Source: SZAS-103 sp964449135
GTDB taxonomy: Bacteria > Pseudomonadota > Gammaproteobacteria > Xanthomonadales > Xanthomonadaceae
Direction of reading: 5' to 3'
DNA: 57,430 bases
Assembly (NCBI GenBank): GCA_964449135.1
Contig: CAYUXZ010000014.1
Span: forward strand, 1 to 57,430
Within the stretch, counting starts at the first letter, position 1. The number at the start of each line of letters is the position of its first letter. Below, in pieces: positions 45,364 through 53,303 of the stretch. The notes beneath the pieces are model-generated. The model made no database searches and was not told the origin of the DNA. It saw nothing but the letters and a program-made list of their open reading frames with translations. The translations under genes were made by a program, and so were the position numbers.

Positions 45364-45447
45364 ACGAGGGCATGACCGCGCACGCGTGGCGTGCGGGAGG
45401 CGGATTATACGGGTTTATCGAACGTGAGTTCTGCGAAACTTCGTTCG

Positions 45448-45481
45448 CCCCTCACCCCAACCCTCTCCCGTGGGGAGAGGG
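45448..45481. repeat. REP-like intergenic repeat
   Basis: CCCCTCACCCCAACCCTCTC followed by the hairpin CCCTCTCCC/GGGGAGAGGG, related to the pair at 3412-3530 in opposite orientation. It lies between tRNA-Pro and the merR-type gene and may end the ihfA-merR transcript. Confidence 0.75.
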
Positions 45482-45489
45482 AGCAAGAA

Positions 45490-45846
45490 TCAGCGCCGCA
45501 GCAGTTGCAGCACTTCCTCGAGCTCGGCGCGGACCTGCCGGATGATCTGCACCGACATGGTGTTCTCGGCGCGCGCGTTCTCACCTTCCAGCCGCTGGCG
45601 CGCGCCGCCGATCGTGTAACCGTGCTCGTAGAGCAGGCCGCGGATCTGCCTGATCATCAGCACGTCGTGGCGCTGGTAGTAGCGGCGGTTGCCGCGGCGC
45701 TTGACCGGCTTGAGCGTCGGGAATTCGGTTTCCCAGTAACGCAGCACGTGCGGCTTCACGTCGCACAGCTCGCTGACCTCACCGATGGTGAAGTAGCGTT
45801 TCGCCGGGATCGGCGGAAGCTCGCGATTGCTGCCCGGATCAAGCAC
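45490..45846 (-). CDS. MerR family transcriptional regulator
   Basis: 118-aa DNA-binding protein. The MerR helix-turn-helix lies at residues 17-60 (YFTIGEVSELCDVKPHVLRYWETEFPTLKPVKRRGNRRYY), followed by a short effector-less helical tail (RGLLYEHGYTIGGARQRL, then a coiled dimerisation helix). No sensing cysteines are present. This gene regularly follows ihfA in Gammaproteobacteria; here its start overlaps the ihfA stop by 8 bp. The target is unknown. Confidence 0.9.
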   Translation of the reverse strand: MLDPGSNRELPPIPAKRYFTIGEVSELCDVKPHVLRYWETEFPTLKPVKRRGNRRYYQRHDVLMIRQIRGLLYEHGYTIGGARQRLEGENARAENTMSVQIIRQVRAELEEVLQLLRR

Positions 45847-46141
45847 GGCCGTCTCCGGTGTAGGCCTCGACGCGCTCCTTGAGCTTCTGGCCCGGGCGGA
45901 ACGTGACCACCGTGCGCGCGGAGATCGGGATCTCCTCGCCGGTCTTGGGATTGCGGCCGGGCCGCTGGTTCTTCTTGCGCAGCTCGAAATTGCCGAAGCC
46001 CGACAGCTTCACCTGCGATCCGCGCTCGAGCGCCTCGCGCAGCGCGTCGAAATACGCATCGACGAATTCCTTCGCCTCGCGCTTGTTCAGTCCCACTTGC
46101 TCGAAGAGGCGTTCGGCCATCTCCGCTTTGGTCAGCGCCAT
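45839..46141 (-). CDS. ihfA: Integration host factor subunit alpha
   Basis: DNA-bending nucleoid protein, 100 aa. It shows MALTKAEMAERLFEQVGLNKREAKEFV at the N-terminus and the DNA-arm signature GFGNFELRKKNQRPGRNPKTGEEIPISARTVVTFRPGQKLK near residues 47-87. The second of two tandem ATGs (46141) is chosen since it is the usual start and has AGGGG 6 nt upstream. IHF may also assist the nearby island integrase. It is the sixth member of the translation operon, after pheT. Confidence 0.95.
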   Translation of the reverse strand: MALTKAEMAERLFEQVGLNKREAKEFVDAYFDALREALERGSQVKLSGFGNFELRKKNQRPGRNPKTGEEIPISARTVVTFRPGQKLKERVEAYTGDGRA

Positions 46142-46234
46142 CATTTTCCCCTGTCGAACCACGCGAACGCGGCCCCATGAAACTGTCACACCCGATCTTC
46201 AGACTGCCCCGCTGGGCGATTGCAACCGGCTCGC

Positions 46235-48637
46235 TCAGCCCCGCAACACGGCCCCGCAATCCTGTTCCAGGGCAGCTACCGCGGCCGCGATCGCGGAATC
46301 CGCGTCGTGGTCGGTTAGAGTGCGCGAGACATCCTGTAAAATCAAGCCCATAGCGAGACTCCTTGTGCCCGGGTCTAGGCCAGCCCCGCGGTACACGTCG
46401 AATAGCCTCACTTCGCGCAAAAGCGCACCCAAAGCGGCCTTGAGACTGGCATCCACGGCGGCCCAGGGAACCGCGTCCGGGACGACGAGCGCAAGATCCC
46501 GGCGGACGAGCGGATAGCGGGACAACTCCGCCGCGATCGGTACGGCACGCCGGGCCAGCGGATCGAGGTCCAGCTCGAACGCCAACACCTCGGTGTCGAG
46601 ATCCAGCGCCTTGAGCAGCCGCGGGTGCAGGTGGCCGATCCAGCCAAGGCTGACTTCACCCTTCCAGACCTCGGCCGAGCGCCCGGGATGGAGCCAGGGC
46701 AAGGTCGCGGGCATATAGCGCAGGGCCGCGCCGCGACCCGCCAGCGCAGCCAGGCTTTCGAGGTCGCCCTTGAGGTCGTGGAATTCGATGCCGCGATCGG
46801 ACTCGCCCCATTGCTCCGCGCCCGCGCTGCCGCAGGCGATCGCCGCGACTCGCTGCGTTTCGACCGGAGCGGCATCATCGGCGCCGCTCTCCTTGAACAC
46901 ACGCCCGATCTCGAACAGACGCACGCGCGGTTGCTGGCGCGCGAGGTTGTGCCGCAGCGCCTGCACCAGCCCCGGCGCGAGCGCCGTGCGCATCACGCCC
47001 AGTTCGGCGCTCAGCGGATTCGCGAGCGGAACCGCGTCCGTATCGAGCGACCACTTCGAGAGCAAGTCCGCATCCACGAACGCGAAGCAGACCGCTTCAC
47101 GGAAATCGCGCGCGGCAAGCTGGCGACGGATCTCCGATTCGGTGACGCGCGTTTCAGGTTTCGCGGCGACGCGGATCTCGCCGCTGGGCATCGCGACCGG
47201 GATCGCGTCGTAGCCGTGGATGCGCGCGATCTCCTCGATGAGGTCTTCCTCGATCGCGATGTCGAAACGCCGGCTCGGCGGCACGACGCTCCAACCGTCC
47301 CTGCGGGTTTCCACCGTCATGCTGAGCGCGCGCAGGATGCGCTCGACCTCGGAATCCGCGACGGCCACGCCGAGCACGCGTGCGAGCCGCGCCTTGCGCA
47401 ACGCCACGGAGGCGGCCTTCGGCATGTCGGCATCGCGCACCACATCGATCAACGGCCCCGGCACGCCGCCGGCGATCTCGAGAATGAGTCGTGTCGCGTA
47501 TTCGACCGCGATCGGCGGCAATTGCGGATCGACGCCGCGCTCGAAGCGATGACCCGCGTCGGTGTGCATTCCGAGCTTGCGGCTGCGGCCCGCGATCGCG
47601 GGCGGTACCCAGTGCGCGGCTTCGAGGAAGACGTTGCGCGTGGCGTCGGTGACGCGCGTGTCGAGGCCACCCATGATCCCGCCCAACGCAACCGCGCGCG
47701 ACGACTTCCCGTTCGGGCTGTCGGCCACCACGAGGAAACTTTCGTCGAGTGTCACATCGCGGCCGTCGAGCAATTTCAGCGCCTCGCCGGCGCGCGCGTG
47801 ACGCACCACGACCGGACCCTGCAGCGTGTCCTTGTCGAAGGCGTGCATGGGCTGGCCGAGTTCGAGCATCACGTACTGGGTGACGTCCACGAGCAGGCTG
47901 ATCGGGCGCACGCCGCTGCGGCGCAGTCGGTCGGCCATCCAGCGCGGCGTGGTCGCGTTCGCGTTCACGTTTCCGATCACGCGGCCTGCGAAACGCGGCA
48001 CGTCGGCGCCCGCGTCGAGCTCAACCGTCATCGTCGCATCGCTGCGCGCCGGGACCGGATCGGCCTTCAGTGCCGCGACTTCGCTGCCTAGCGTCGCGGC
48101 GACATCGTAGGCGATGCCGCGCACGCTGAAGCAGTCCGCGCGATTGGGCGTGAGCTTGAGCTCGATCGTCGCGTCGGGCAGGCCGAGATATTCCGCGAGA
48201 AGGCGCCCCACCGGCGCATCCGCGGGCAATTCGAGCAAGCCGGATGCATCGGGATCGATGCCGAGCTCTTTCGCCGAACACAGCATCCCGAAGCTCTCGA
48301 CGCCGCGCAACTTCGCGGGTTTGATCGTCAAACCATCGGGAAGCACGGCGCCGACCGTCGCGAGCGGCGCGAGCAATCCCGGCCGCGCATTCGGCGCGCC
48401 GCAGACGATCTGCAGCGGCTCGCCCTTGCCCACATCGACGCTGCATACCTGCAGGCGGTCGGCTTCGGGATGTTTCGCGCAGGAAACGATCTTCGCAACG
48501 ACGACGCCATCCAGCGGACCGCCGATGGCCTCGACGTTCTCGACCTCCAGGCCGATCGCGCTGAGCCGCTCGATCAGCGCTTCGTGGGTCGCGTCTATTG
48601 CGACGGTGTCGCGCAGCCAGGATTCATTGAACTTCAT
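46235..48637 (-). CDS. pheT: Phenylalanine--tRNA ligase beta subunit
   Basis: Beta subunit of the alpha2-beta2 phenylalanyl-tRNA synthetase, 800 aa (family length). Domains in order: N-terminal MKFNESWLRD, tRNA-binding OB domain near 40-150 (VVVAKIVSCAKHPEADRLQVC), B3/B4 editing region near 210-390 (LEAAHWVPPAIAGRSRKLGMHTDAGHRFERGVDP), B5 domain near 405-475, and the C-terminal ferredoxin-fold anticodon-binding domain (LSRYPLVRRDLALVVPD near 705-721). It starts 9 bp after the pheS stop. Confidence 0.97.
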   Translation of the reverse strand: MKFNESWLRDTVAIDATHEALIERLSAIGLEVENVEAIGGPLDGVVVAKIVSCAKHPEADRLQVCSVDVGKGEPLQIVCGAPNARPGLLAPLATVGAVLPDGLTIKPAKLRGVESFGMLCSAKELGIDPDASGLLELPADAPVGRLLAEYLGLPDATIELKLTPNRADCFSVRGIAYDVAATLGSEVAALKADPVPARSDATMTVELDAGADVPRFAGRVIGNVNANATTPRWMADRLRRSGVRPISLLVDVTQYVMLELGQPMHAFDKDTLQGPVVVRHARAGEALKLLDGRDVTLDESFLVVADSPNGKSSRAVALGGIMGGLDTRVTDATRNVFLEAAHWVPPAIAGRSRKLGMHTDAGHRFERGVDPQLPPIAVEYATRLILEIAGGVPGPLIDVVRDADMPKAASVALRKARLARVLGVAVADSEVERILRALSMTVETRRDGWSVVPPSRRFDIAIEEDLIEEIARIHGYDAIPVAMPSGEIRVAAKPETRVTESEIRRQLAARDFREAVCFAFVDADLLSKWSLDTDAVPLANPLSAELGVMRTALAPGLVQALRHNLARQQPRVRLFEIGRVFKESGADDAAPVETQRVAAIACGSAGAEQWGESDRGIEFHDLKGDLESLAALAGRGAALRYMPATLPWLHPGRSAEVWKGEVSLGWIGHLHPRLLKALDLDTEVLAFELDLDPLARRAVPIAAELSRYPLVRRDLALVVPDAVPWAAVDASLKAALGALLREVRLFDVYRGAGLDPGTRSLAMGLILQDVSRTLTDHDADSAIAAAVAALEQDCGAVLRG

Positions 48638-48646
48638 GGTCAGACC

Positions 48647-49642
48647 TCACGCGAACTGCTGCAGGAAGCGCAGGTCGTTCTCGAAGAACGCGCGCAGGTC
48701 GTTCACGCCGTAGCGCAGCATCGCGAAACGCTCGACGCCCAGGCCGAAGGCGAAGCCGGTGTAGCGTTCCGGATCGATGGCGCAATTGCGCAGCACGGTC
48801 GGATGCACCATGCCCGAACCGAGCACCTCGAGCCACGAAGTCGAACCGTCCGCGCGCGTCCAGCCGATGTCCACCTCGGCCGACGGCTCGGTGAACGGAA
48901 AATAGCTCGGGCGGAAGCGCATCGGCAACTCGCGCTCGAAGAACGCGTTGACGAACTCCGACAGCGTGCCCTTGAGGTCGGCGAAGCTCGAGGTCTCGTC
49001 CACGAGCAGGCCCTCGACCTGGTGGAACATCGGCGAGTGGGTCTGGTCGGAATCGCTACGATAGACCTTGCCCGGCGCGATCAGCCGGATCGGCGGCGTG
49101 CGTCCGGCCATGCCGCGGATCTGCACCGGCGAGGTATGCGTGCGCAGCAGGCGACCGTCGGGGAAGTAGAACGTGTCGTGCATCGCGCGCGCGGGATGGT
49201 GCGGCGGGAAATTCAGCGCCTCGAAGTTGTGCCAGTCGTCCTCGATCTCCGGACCTTCGGCGACCTCGTAGCCCAGGCGCGAGAAGATCTCGACGATGCG
49301 TTCGAGCGCACGCGTGACCGGATGCAGGCTGCCGCGTTCGCCGCGGCGTCCCGGCAGGGTGACGTCGATGCGCTCCGTCGCCAGCCGTTCCTGCAGCGCC
49401 GCCTCGTCGAGCTGCGCGCGGCGCGCGGCGATCGCTTCGCTGATGGATTCCTTCGCGCGGTTGATCGCCTCGCCCGCGGTCTTGCGCTGGTCGGCCGGCA
49501 TCGCGCCCAGCGATTTGAGCAGCGCGGTGATGCTGCCCTGCTTGCCGAGCAGGTGCACGCGCAGCGATTCGAGCGCTTCGTGCGCGTCCGTCGCATGGAT
49601 CTCGGCCAACGCGTGGCTGGTCAGGGATTCGATTTCGCTCAT
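48647..49642 (-). CDS. pheS: Phenylalanine--tRNA ligase alpha subunit
   Basis: Catalytic subunit, 331 aa. Class II motifs are visible: motif 1 near HPVTRALERIVEIFSRLGYEVAEGPEIEDDWHNFEALNFP (106-145), motif 2 in RTHTSPVQIR and GKVYRSDSDQTHSPMFHQVEG (170-215), and motif 3 GFAFGLGVERFAMLRYG (297-313). The start is ATG 49642. Unlike the E. coli operon, no Phe-rich leader peptide is visible in the 74-nt gap after rplT; only a terminator hairpin occurs there. Confidence 0.97.
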   Translation of the reverse strand: MSEIESLTSHALAEIHATDAHEALESLRVHLLGKQGSITALLKSLGAMPADQRKTAGEAINRAKESISEAIAARRAQLDEAALQERLATERIDVTLPGRRGERGSLHPVTRALERIVEIFSRLGYEVAEGPEIEDDWHNFEALNFPPHHPARAMHDTFYFPDGRLLRTHTSPVQIRGMAGRTPPIRLIAPGKVYRSDSDQTHSPMFHQVEGLLVDETSSFADLKGTLSEFVNAFFERELPMRFRPSYFPFTEPSAEVDIGWTRADGSTSWLEVLGSGMVHPTVLRNCAIDPERYTGFAFGLGVERFAMLRYGVNDLRAFFENDLRFLQQFA

Positions 49643-49655
49643 CGATGGGTATCCG

Positions 49656-49692
49656 GAAAACAAAACGGGGAAGGACTTGCGCCCTTCCCCGT
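49656..49692 (-). terminator. Intrinsic terminator between rplT and pheS
   Basis: On the minus strand ACGGGGAAGG pairs with CCTTCCCCGT around a short loop, followed by TTTGTTTT. It lies 24 bp after rplT and 14 bp before the pheS start, so it likely lowers or regulates read-through into pheST. Confidence 0.85.
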
Positions 49693-49716
49693 CGGTGGTT
49701 TCGTGACTCCGAAACG

Positions 49717-50076
49717 TTACGCGGCAAGGGCCTTCTTGGCCTGTTCGGCAAGCTTGCCAAAAGCCGCGATGTCGTGCACGGCGATGTCCGCCAGCACCTT
49801 GCGATCGAGCTCGATGTTGGCCTTCTTCAGGCCGTTCATCAGCCGGCTGTAGCTCATGCCGAACTGGCGCGCGCCCGCGTTGATGCGGACGATCCACAGC
49901 GCGCGGAACTGGCGCTTGCGCTGCTTGCGGCCGATGTAGGCGTACTGCTGCGCCTTCGTGACCGCCTGCTTGGCGACGCGGAAGACCTTGCGGCGGGCGT
50001 TGAAATAACCCTTCGCGAGCTTGAGGACTTTCTTGTGGCGACGGCGCGCCATCACACCACGTTTGACTCGTGCCAT
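49717..50076 (-). CDS. rplT: 50S ribosomal protein L20
   Basis: 23S rRNA-binding protein, 119 aa, needed early in large-subunit assembly. It begins MARVKRGVMARRRHKKVLKLAKGYF and has the C-terminal globular part with RQLWIVRINAGARQFGMSYSRLMNGLKKANIELDRK-like family sequence. In E. coli L20 represses rpmI-rplT translation, which makes the structured leader upstream of rpmI (50335-50389) noteworthy. It starts 13 bp after rpmI. Confidence 0.97.
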   Translation of the reverse strand: MARVKRGVMARRRHKKVLKLAKGYFNARRKVFRVAKQAVTKAQQYAYIGRKQRKRQFRALWIVRINAGARQFGMSYSRLMNGLKKANIELDRKVLADIAVHDIAAFGKLAEQAKKALAA

Positions 50077-50089
50077 GTCTTAGCCCTCC

Positions 50090-50287
50090 TCAGAGATACG
50101 GAAGCATGCGATCGAGACGGCCTGCGTCTTCCGCGCGCACGTGCATCGTGCCGCGCAGGTTGCGCTTCCGCTTGGTCGCCTTCTTGGTGAGGATGTGGCT
50201 GCGGTTGGCATGACCGCACTTGTATTTGCCCGACGCGGTCTTGCGAAAACGTTTCGCAGCCGCCCGGTTGGTCTTGATCTTGGGCAT
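50090..50287 (-). CDS. rpmI: 50S ribosomal protein L35
   Basis: 65-aa basic ribosomal protein (MPKIKTNRAAAKRFRKTASGKYKCG, then SHILTKKATKRKRNLRGT). The start ATG 50287 has an upstream GGATT-type weak Shine-Dalgarno. It is followed 13 bp later by rplT. A 263-nt leader with a terminator and a three-way-junction-capable segment precedes it. Confidence 0.97.
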   Translation of the reverse strand: MPKIKTNRAAAKRFRKTASGKYKCGHANRSHILTKKATKRKRNLRGTMHVRAEDAGRLDRMLPYL

Positions 50288-50334
50288 GGGAAATCCTGTC
50301 TGGTTTTATGTCACTGGCTGAGGCGCCTTGCCGC

Positions 50335-50389
50335 ATCGGAATTTCAAGCCCCTCGCGGGGCTTTCACGGCTTACGCCGTGAATTCCGAT
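50335..50389 (-). promoter_or_regulatory. Three-way-junction RNA in the rpmI-rplT leader
   Basis: Outer stem ATCGGAATT (50335-50343) with AATTCCGAT (50381-50389), 9 bp. It encloses two 7-bp hairpins: AAGCCCC/GGGGCTT (50346-50352/50357-50363) and TCACGGC/GCCGTGA (50364-50370/50375-50381), each with a 4-nt loop. It is transcribed from the minus strand, 48 nt before the rpmI start. A candidate L20-dependent regulatory structure; this role is inferred. Confidence 0.55.
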
Positions 50390-50460
50390 TCGATCTGGTC
50401 TTTCCGTCCATGCCTGCGCCGGCTTTTTTGCCACCGTCGAAACGGCGGCTGGTCCTGGTG

Positions 50461-50491
50461 AAACGAAACGGCCCGGCATCAGCCGGGCCGT
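50461..50491 (-). terminator. Intrinsic terminator after infC
   Basis: Minus-strand stem ACGGCCCGGC/GCCGGGCCGT (10 bp, 4-nt loop) followed by TTTCGTTTC, 60 bp after the infC stop. It implies a separate promoter for rpmI-rplT or regulated read-through. Confidence 0.85.
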
Positions 50492-50550
50492 GTAGTATGC
50501 CTGTTACGCCTTCCCCTTGCAAATCAGTCGCTTGATCCGACTGCGGCGAC

Positions 50551-51069
50551 TCACTTCTTCTTCGGAGCCACCATCATGATCATCTGCCGCCCCTCCAGCC
50601 GGGGGCGCGACTCGATGACCACCTCGTCGGCGAGGTCGGTCTCGATGCGCTTGGCCATCTCCAGCCCGAGCTCCTGGTGGGCCATCTCGCGGCCCTTGAA
50701 GCGGATGTTGACCTTGACCTTGTCGCCTTCGTCGAGGAAGCGGCGCAGGTTGCGCATCTTGATGTTGTAATCGCCGTCGTCGGTGGTCGGGCGGAACTTG
50801 AGTTCCTTGATCTCGACCGTCTTCTGCTTCTTCTTCGCGGCCGCGGCCTTCTTCTGCAGTTCGAACTTAAACTTGCCGAAATCCATGATGCGGCAGACCG
50901 GCGGGTCGCCATTGGGCTGGATCTCGACCAGATCCAGGCCGGCTTCCTCGGCCATCTGCAGGGCTTCGTCACGGCTGACCACGCCGACGTTCTCGCCCTC
51001 GGCGCCGATCAGGCGCACGCGCGGGACGCGGATTTCGTGGTTCTTGCGGTTCTGTTTCTCGGTATTGAT
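50551..51069 (-). CDS. infC: Translation initiation factor IF-3, non-canonical ATC start
   Basis: Binds the 30S subunit, discards wrong start codons and prevents subunit joining. The 172-aa protein has the N-domain (NRKNHEIRVPRVRLIGAEGENVGVVSRDEALQMAEEAGLDLVEIQP), the Lys-rich linker (KKAAAAKKKQKTVEIKELKFRP), and the C-domain to MVAPKKK. No ATG/GTG/TTG exists where the conserved N-terminus starts; the first suitable codon is ATC at 51069-51067, with GAGGG 7 nt upstream. E. coli infC starts with AUU, and IF-3 represses its own message through this rare codon. The GTG at 51018 would remove 17 conserved residues. Confidence 0.9.
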   Translation of the reverse strand: MNTEKQNRKNHEIRVPRVRLIGAEGENVGVVSRDEALQMAEEAGLDLVEIQPNGDPPVCRIMDFGKFKFELQKKAAAAKKKQKTVEIKELKFRPTTDDGDYNIKMRNLRRFLDEGDKVKVNIRFKGREMAHQELGLEMAKRIETDLADEVVIESRPRLEGRQMIMMVAPKKK

Positions 51070-51100
51070 TCGATGACCCTCGGTTGGTTGATCTCGCGGC

Positions 51101-53011
51101 TCAGTGCAGGCCCGGACGGGCCTCGTTACGCAGGCGAGCGGCGAAATCCTCGAGCTTCATCGTCCCCAGGTCTTCCCCCGACCGCGTGCGTACCGCCACC
51201 GAGCCATTTTCCTTCTCGCGATCCCCCACCACCAGCAGGTAGGGGATGCGTTGCAGGCTGTGCTCGCGAATCTTATAGCCGATCTTTTCGTTGCGCAAAT
51301 CGGATTCGACCCGAAAGCCTTGATTTGCAAGGGCTGTGCGGACCGATTCGACTGCATCGGCCTGGGCGTCGGTGATGTTCAGCACCACCGCCTGCACCGG
51401 CGCGAGCCAGACCGGCAAGCTTCCTGCGAATTTTTCAATCAATATCCCAATGACGCGCTCCATCGAGCCGACGATCGCCCGGTGCAGCATCCCCGGGTGC
51501 CGGCGCTGGCTGTGCTCATCCACGTACTCGGCGCCCAGCCGCTCGGGCATCATGAAATCGACCTGCATCGTGCCCAGCTGCCAGCTCCGGCCGATCGCGT
51601 CCTTGATGTGGTACTCGATCTTCGGGCCGTAGAAGGCGCCTTCGCCCGGCAGCTCCAGCCATTCCACGCCAGCGGCGCGCAGGGCGGCGCGCAGGGCATT
51701 CTCGGCCTTGTCCCAGACCTCGTCCGTGCCCAGGCGCTTGTCCGGACGCAGGGCGATCTTCAGCGCGATCTCGGAAAAGCCGAAGTCGGCGTAGACCTTC
51801 ATCGCCTGCGCGTGGAAGGCCGTGACTTCGGATTCGATCTGGTCCTCGGTGCAGAAGATGTGGCCGTCGTCCTGCGTGAACGCGCGCACGCGCAGGATGC
51901 CGTGCAACGCGCCCGAGGGCTCGTTGCGGTGGCAGCCGCCGAACTCGCCGAAGCGGATCGGCAGGTCGCGGTAGGAATGCAAGCCGTGGTTGTAGATCTG
52001 CACGTGGCCGGGGCAGTTCATCGGCTTGAGCGCGTATTCGCGCTTCTCCGACTCGGTGAAGAACATGTTGTCCTGATAGTTGTCCCAGTGGCCCGAGCGC
52101 TTCCATAACGAGACGTCCATGATCTGCGGCCCGCGCACCTCGTGGTAGCCGGAGGCGTGATAGACCCCGCGCATGTGCTGCTCGACGACCTGCCAGATCG
52201 CCCAGCCCTTGGGGTGCCAGAACACCATGCCCGGCGCCTCTTCCTGCTGGTGGAACAGGTCCTGGGCCTTCGCGATCTTGCGGTGGTCGCGCTTTTCAGC
52301 CTCTTCGAGCTGCGTCAGGTGGGCCTTGAGGTCCTTGTCGTTGAGCCAAGCCGTGCCGTAGATGCGGCTGAGCATCTGGTTGTTGGAATCGCCCCGCCAG
52401 TACGCGCCGGCGACCTTCATCAGCTTGAACGCGCGCAGCTTGTCCGTGCCCGGCACGTGCGGGCCGCGGCAGAGGTCGGTGAACTCGCCCTGCGAATACA
52501 GCGACAGATCCTCGTTCGCGGGTATCGACTCGATGATCTCGGCCTTGTAGGCCTCGCCGATGCCCTTGAAGAAGGCCACGGCCTCGTCGCGCGACTTCAC
52601 GCTGCGGCTGACCGGCAGAGACTCCTTCACGATCTTCAGCATCTCCGCCTCGATCTTCGGCAGATCCTCGGGCGTGAAAGGGCGCTCGTAGGCGAAGTCG
52701 TAGTAGAAGCCGTTGTCGATCACCGGGCCGATCGTGACCTGCGCGCCCGGATACAGGCGCTGCACGGCCTGCGCGAGCAGGTGGGCGGTGGAGTGGCGCA
52801 GGATCTCGAGCGCGTCGGGGTGCTTGTCGGTGACGATCTCGAGCGCGGCGTCGTGGTCGATGCGGAAACTGGTATCGACCAGCTTGCCGTCGACCTTGCC
52901 GGCGAGCGCGGCCTTGGCGAGGCCGGGGCCGATCGCCGCGGCGACTTCGCCGACGCTGACCGGGTGTTCGAAGGGACGGCGGCTGCCGTCGGGGAGCGTG
53001 ATCTGGATCAT
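51101..53011 (-). CDS. thrS: Threonine--tRNA ligase
   Basis: Charges tRNA-Thr in the cytosol; 636 aa. It has an N-terminal TGS domain (MIQITLPDGSRRPFEHPVSVGEVAAAIG), an editing domain with HSTAHLLAQAVQRLYPGAQVTIGPV near 75-100, and the class II core with MNCPGHVQIYNH (zinc Cys, near residue 331), RFGEFGGCHRNEPSGALHGILRVRAFTQDDGHIFC (motif 2, near 360-395), and a motif 3 region near 515-525, then the anticodon-binding domain. The ATG at 53011 is chosen by homology; an earlier ATG at 53044 is possible. infC follows 31 bp later. The leader carries a terminator and a Thr-codon peptide. Confidence 0.96.
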   Translation of the reverse strand: MIQITLPDGSRRPFEHPVSVGEVAAAIGPGLAKAALAGKVDGKLVDTSFRIDHDAALEIVTDKHPDALEILRHSTAHLLAQAVQRLYPGAQVTIGPVIDNGFYYDFAYERPFTPEDLPKIEAEMLKIVKESLPVSRSVKSRDEAVAFFKGIGEAYKAEIIESIPANEDLSLYSQGEFTDLCRGPHVPGTDKLRAFKLMKVAGAYWRGDSNNQMLSRIYGTAWLNDKDLKAHLTQLEEAEKRDHRKIAKAQDLFHQQEEAPGMVFWHPKGWAIWQVVEQHMRGVYHASGYHEVRGPQIMDVSLWKRSGHWDNYQDNMFFTESEKREYALKPMNCPGHVQIYNHGLHSYRDLPIRFGEFGGCHRNEPSGALHGILRVRAFTQDDGHIFCTEDQIESEVTAFHAQAMKVYADFGFSEIALKIALRPDKRLGTDEVWDKAENALRAALRAAGVEWLELPGEGAFYGPKIEYHIKDAIGRSWQLGTMQVDFMMPERLGAEYVDEHSQRRHPGMLHRAIVGSMERVIGILIEKFAGSLPVWLAPVQAVVLNITDAQADAVESVRTALANQGFRVESDLRNEKIGYKIREHSLQRIPYLLVVGDREKENGSVAVRTRSGEDLGTMKLEDFAARLRNEARPGLH

Positions 53012-53076
53012 GGGATCAATGACTTTCTTGGGTACTCGGGCCATGGATTGCCGGCTGGTCCGCCCGGACGGCGGAT

Positions 53077-53104
53077 AAAAAAACGGCGCTGAAGCGCCGT
53101 TTTT
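53077..53104 (-). terminator. Attenuator terminator in the thrS leader
   Basis: Minus-strand hairpin AAAAACGGCGC-TTCA-GCGCCGTTTTT with a T-tract of about 6-7, located 66-93 nt upstream of the thrS start and 20 nt after the leader-peptide stop. Its loop and 3' arm (TTCAGCG, 53087-53093) are complementary to CGCTGAA at the leader-peptide stop (53124-53130). Confidence 0.75.
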
Positions 53105-53124
53105 CGGATGGGCTTCGGGAAGGT

Positions 53125-53151
53125 TCAGCGGTGGTCGGTGGTAGTGCTCAT
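53125..53151 (-). CDS. Putative thrS leader peptide MSTTTDHR
   Basis: 8-codon open frame on the minus strand: ATG AGC ACT ACC ACC GAC CAC CGC TGA, with three consecutive threonine codons directly ahead of an intrinsic terminator in the thrS leader. The arrangement is that of a transcription attenuator controlled by charged tRNA-Thr: stalling at the Thr codons would leave CGCTGAA free to pair with the terminator. Recognised here from sequence only. The ribosome binding site ahead of it (GCGTGCGAC) is poor, which is the main weakness. Confidence 0.5.
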   Translation of the reverse strand: MSTTTDHR

Positions 53152-53303
53152 GTCGCACGCTGGTCCGCGGTTTCCCGCAGTTTCCTAGTTCCCTGCCCGC
53201 GACGGGGTCGCGGCGTTCTCCATAGGCTAGGTTTTCGCAGGCGTCGCTGTCAACGACGGCGCCGACTCACGCTACCATCGGCGTCCTCCTGCGGAGACCT
53301 GCG

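Noticed and set aside
49643..49716. pheM-like leader peptide ahead of pheST
   Set aside because: No start codon with Phe-rich codons exists in the 74-nt gap; only a terminator hairpin is visible.
53044..53158. Extended ThrRS N-terminus starting at 53158
   Set aside because: It would pass through the terminator hairpin and leader region; conserved sequence begins at MIQITLPDG (53011).
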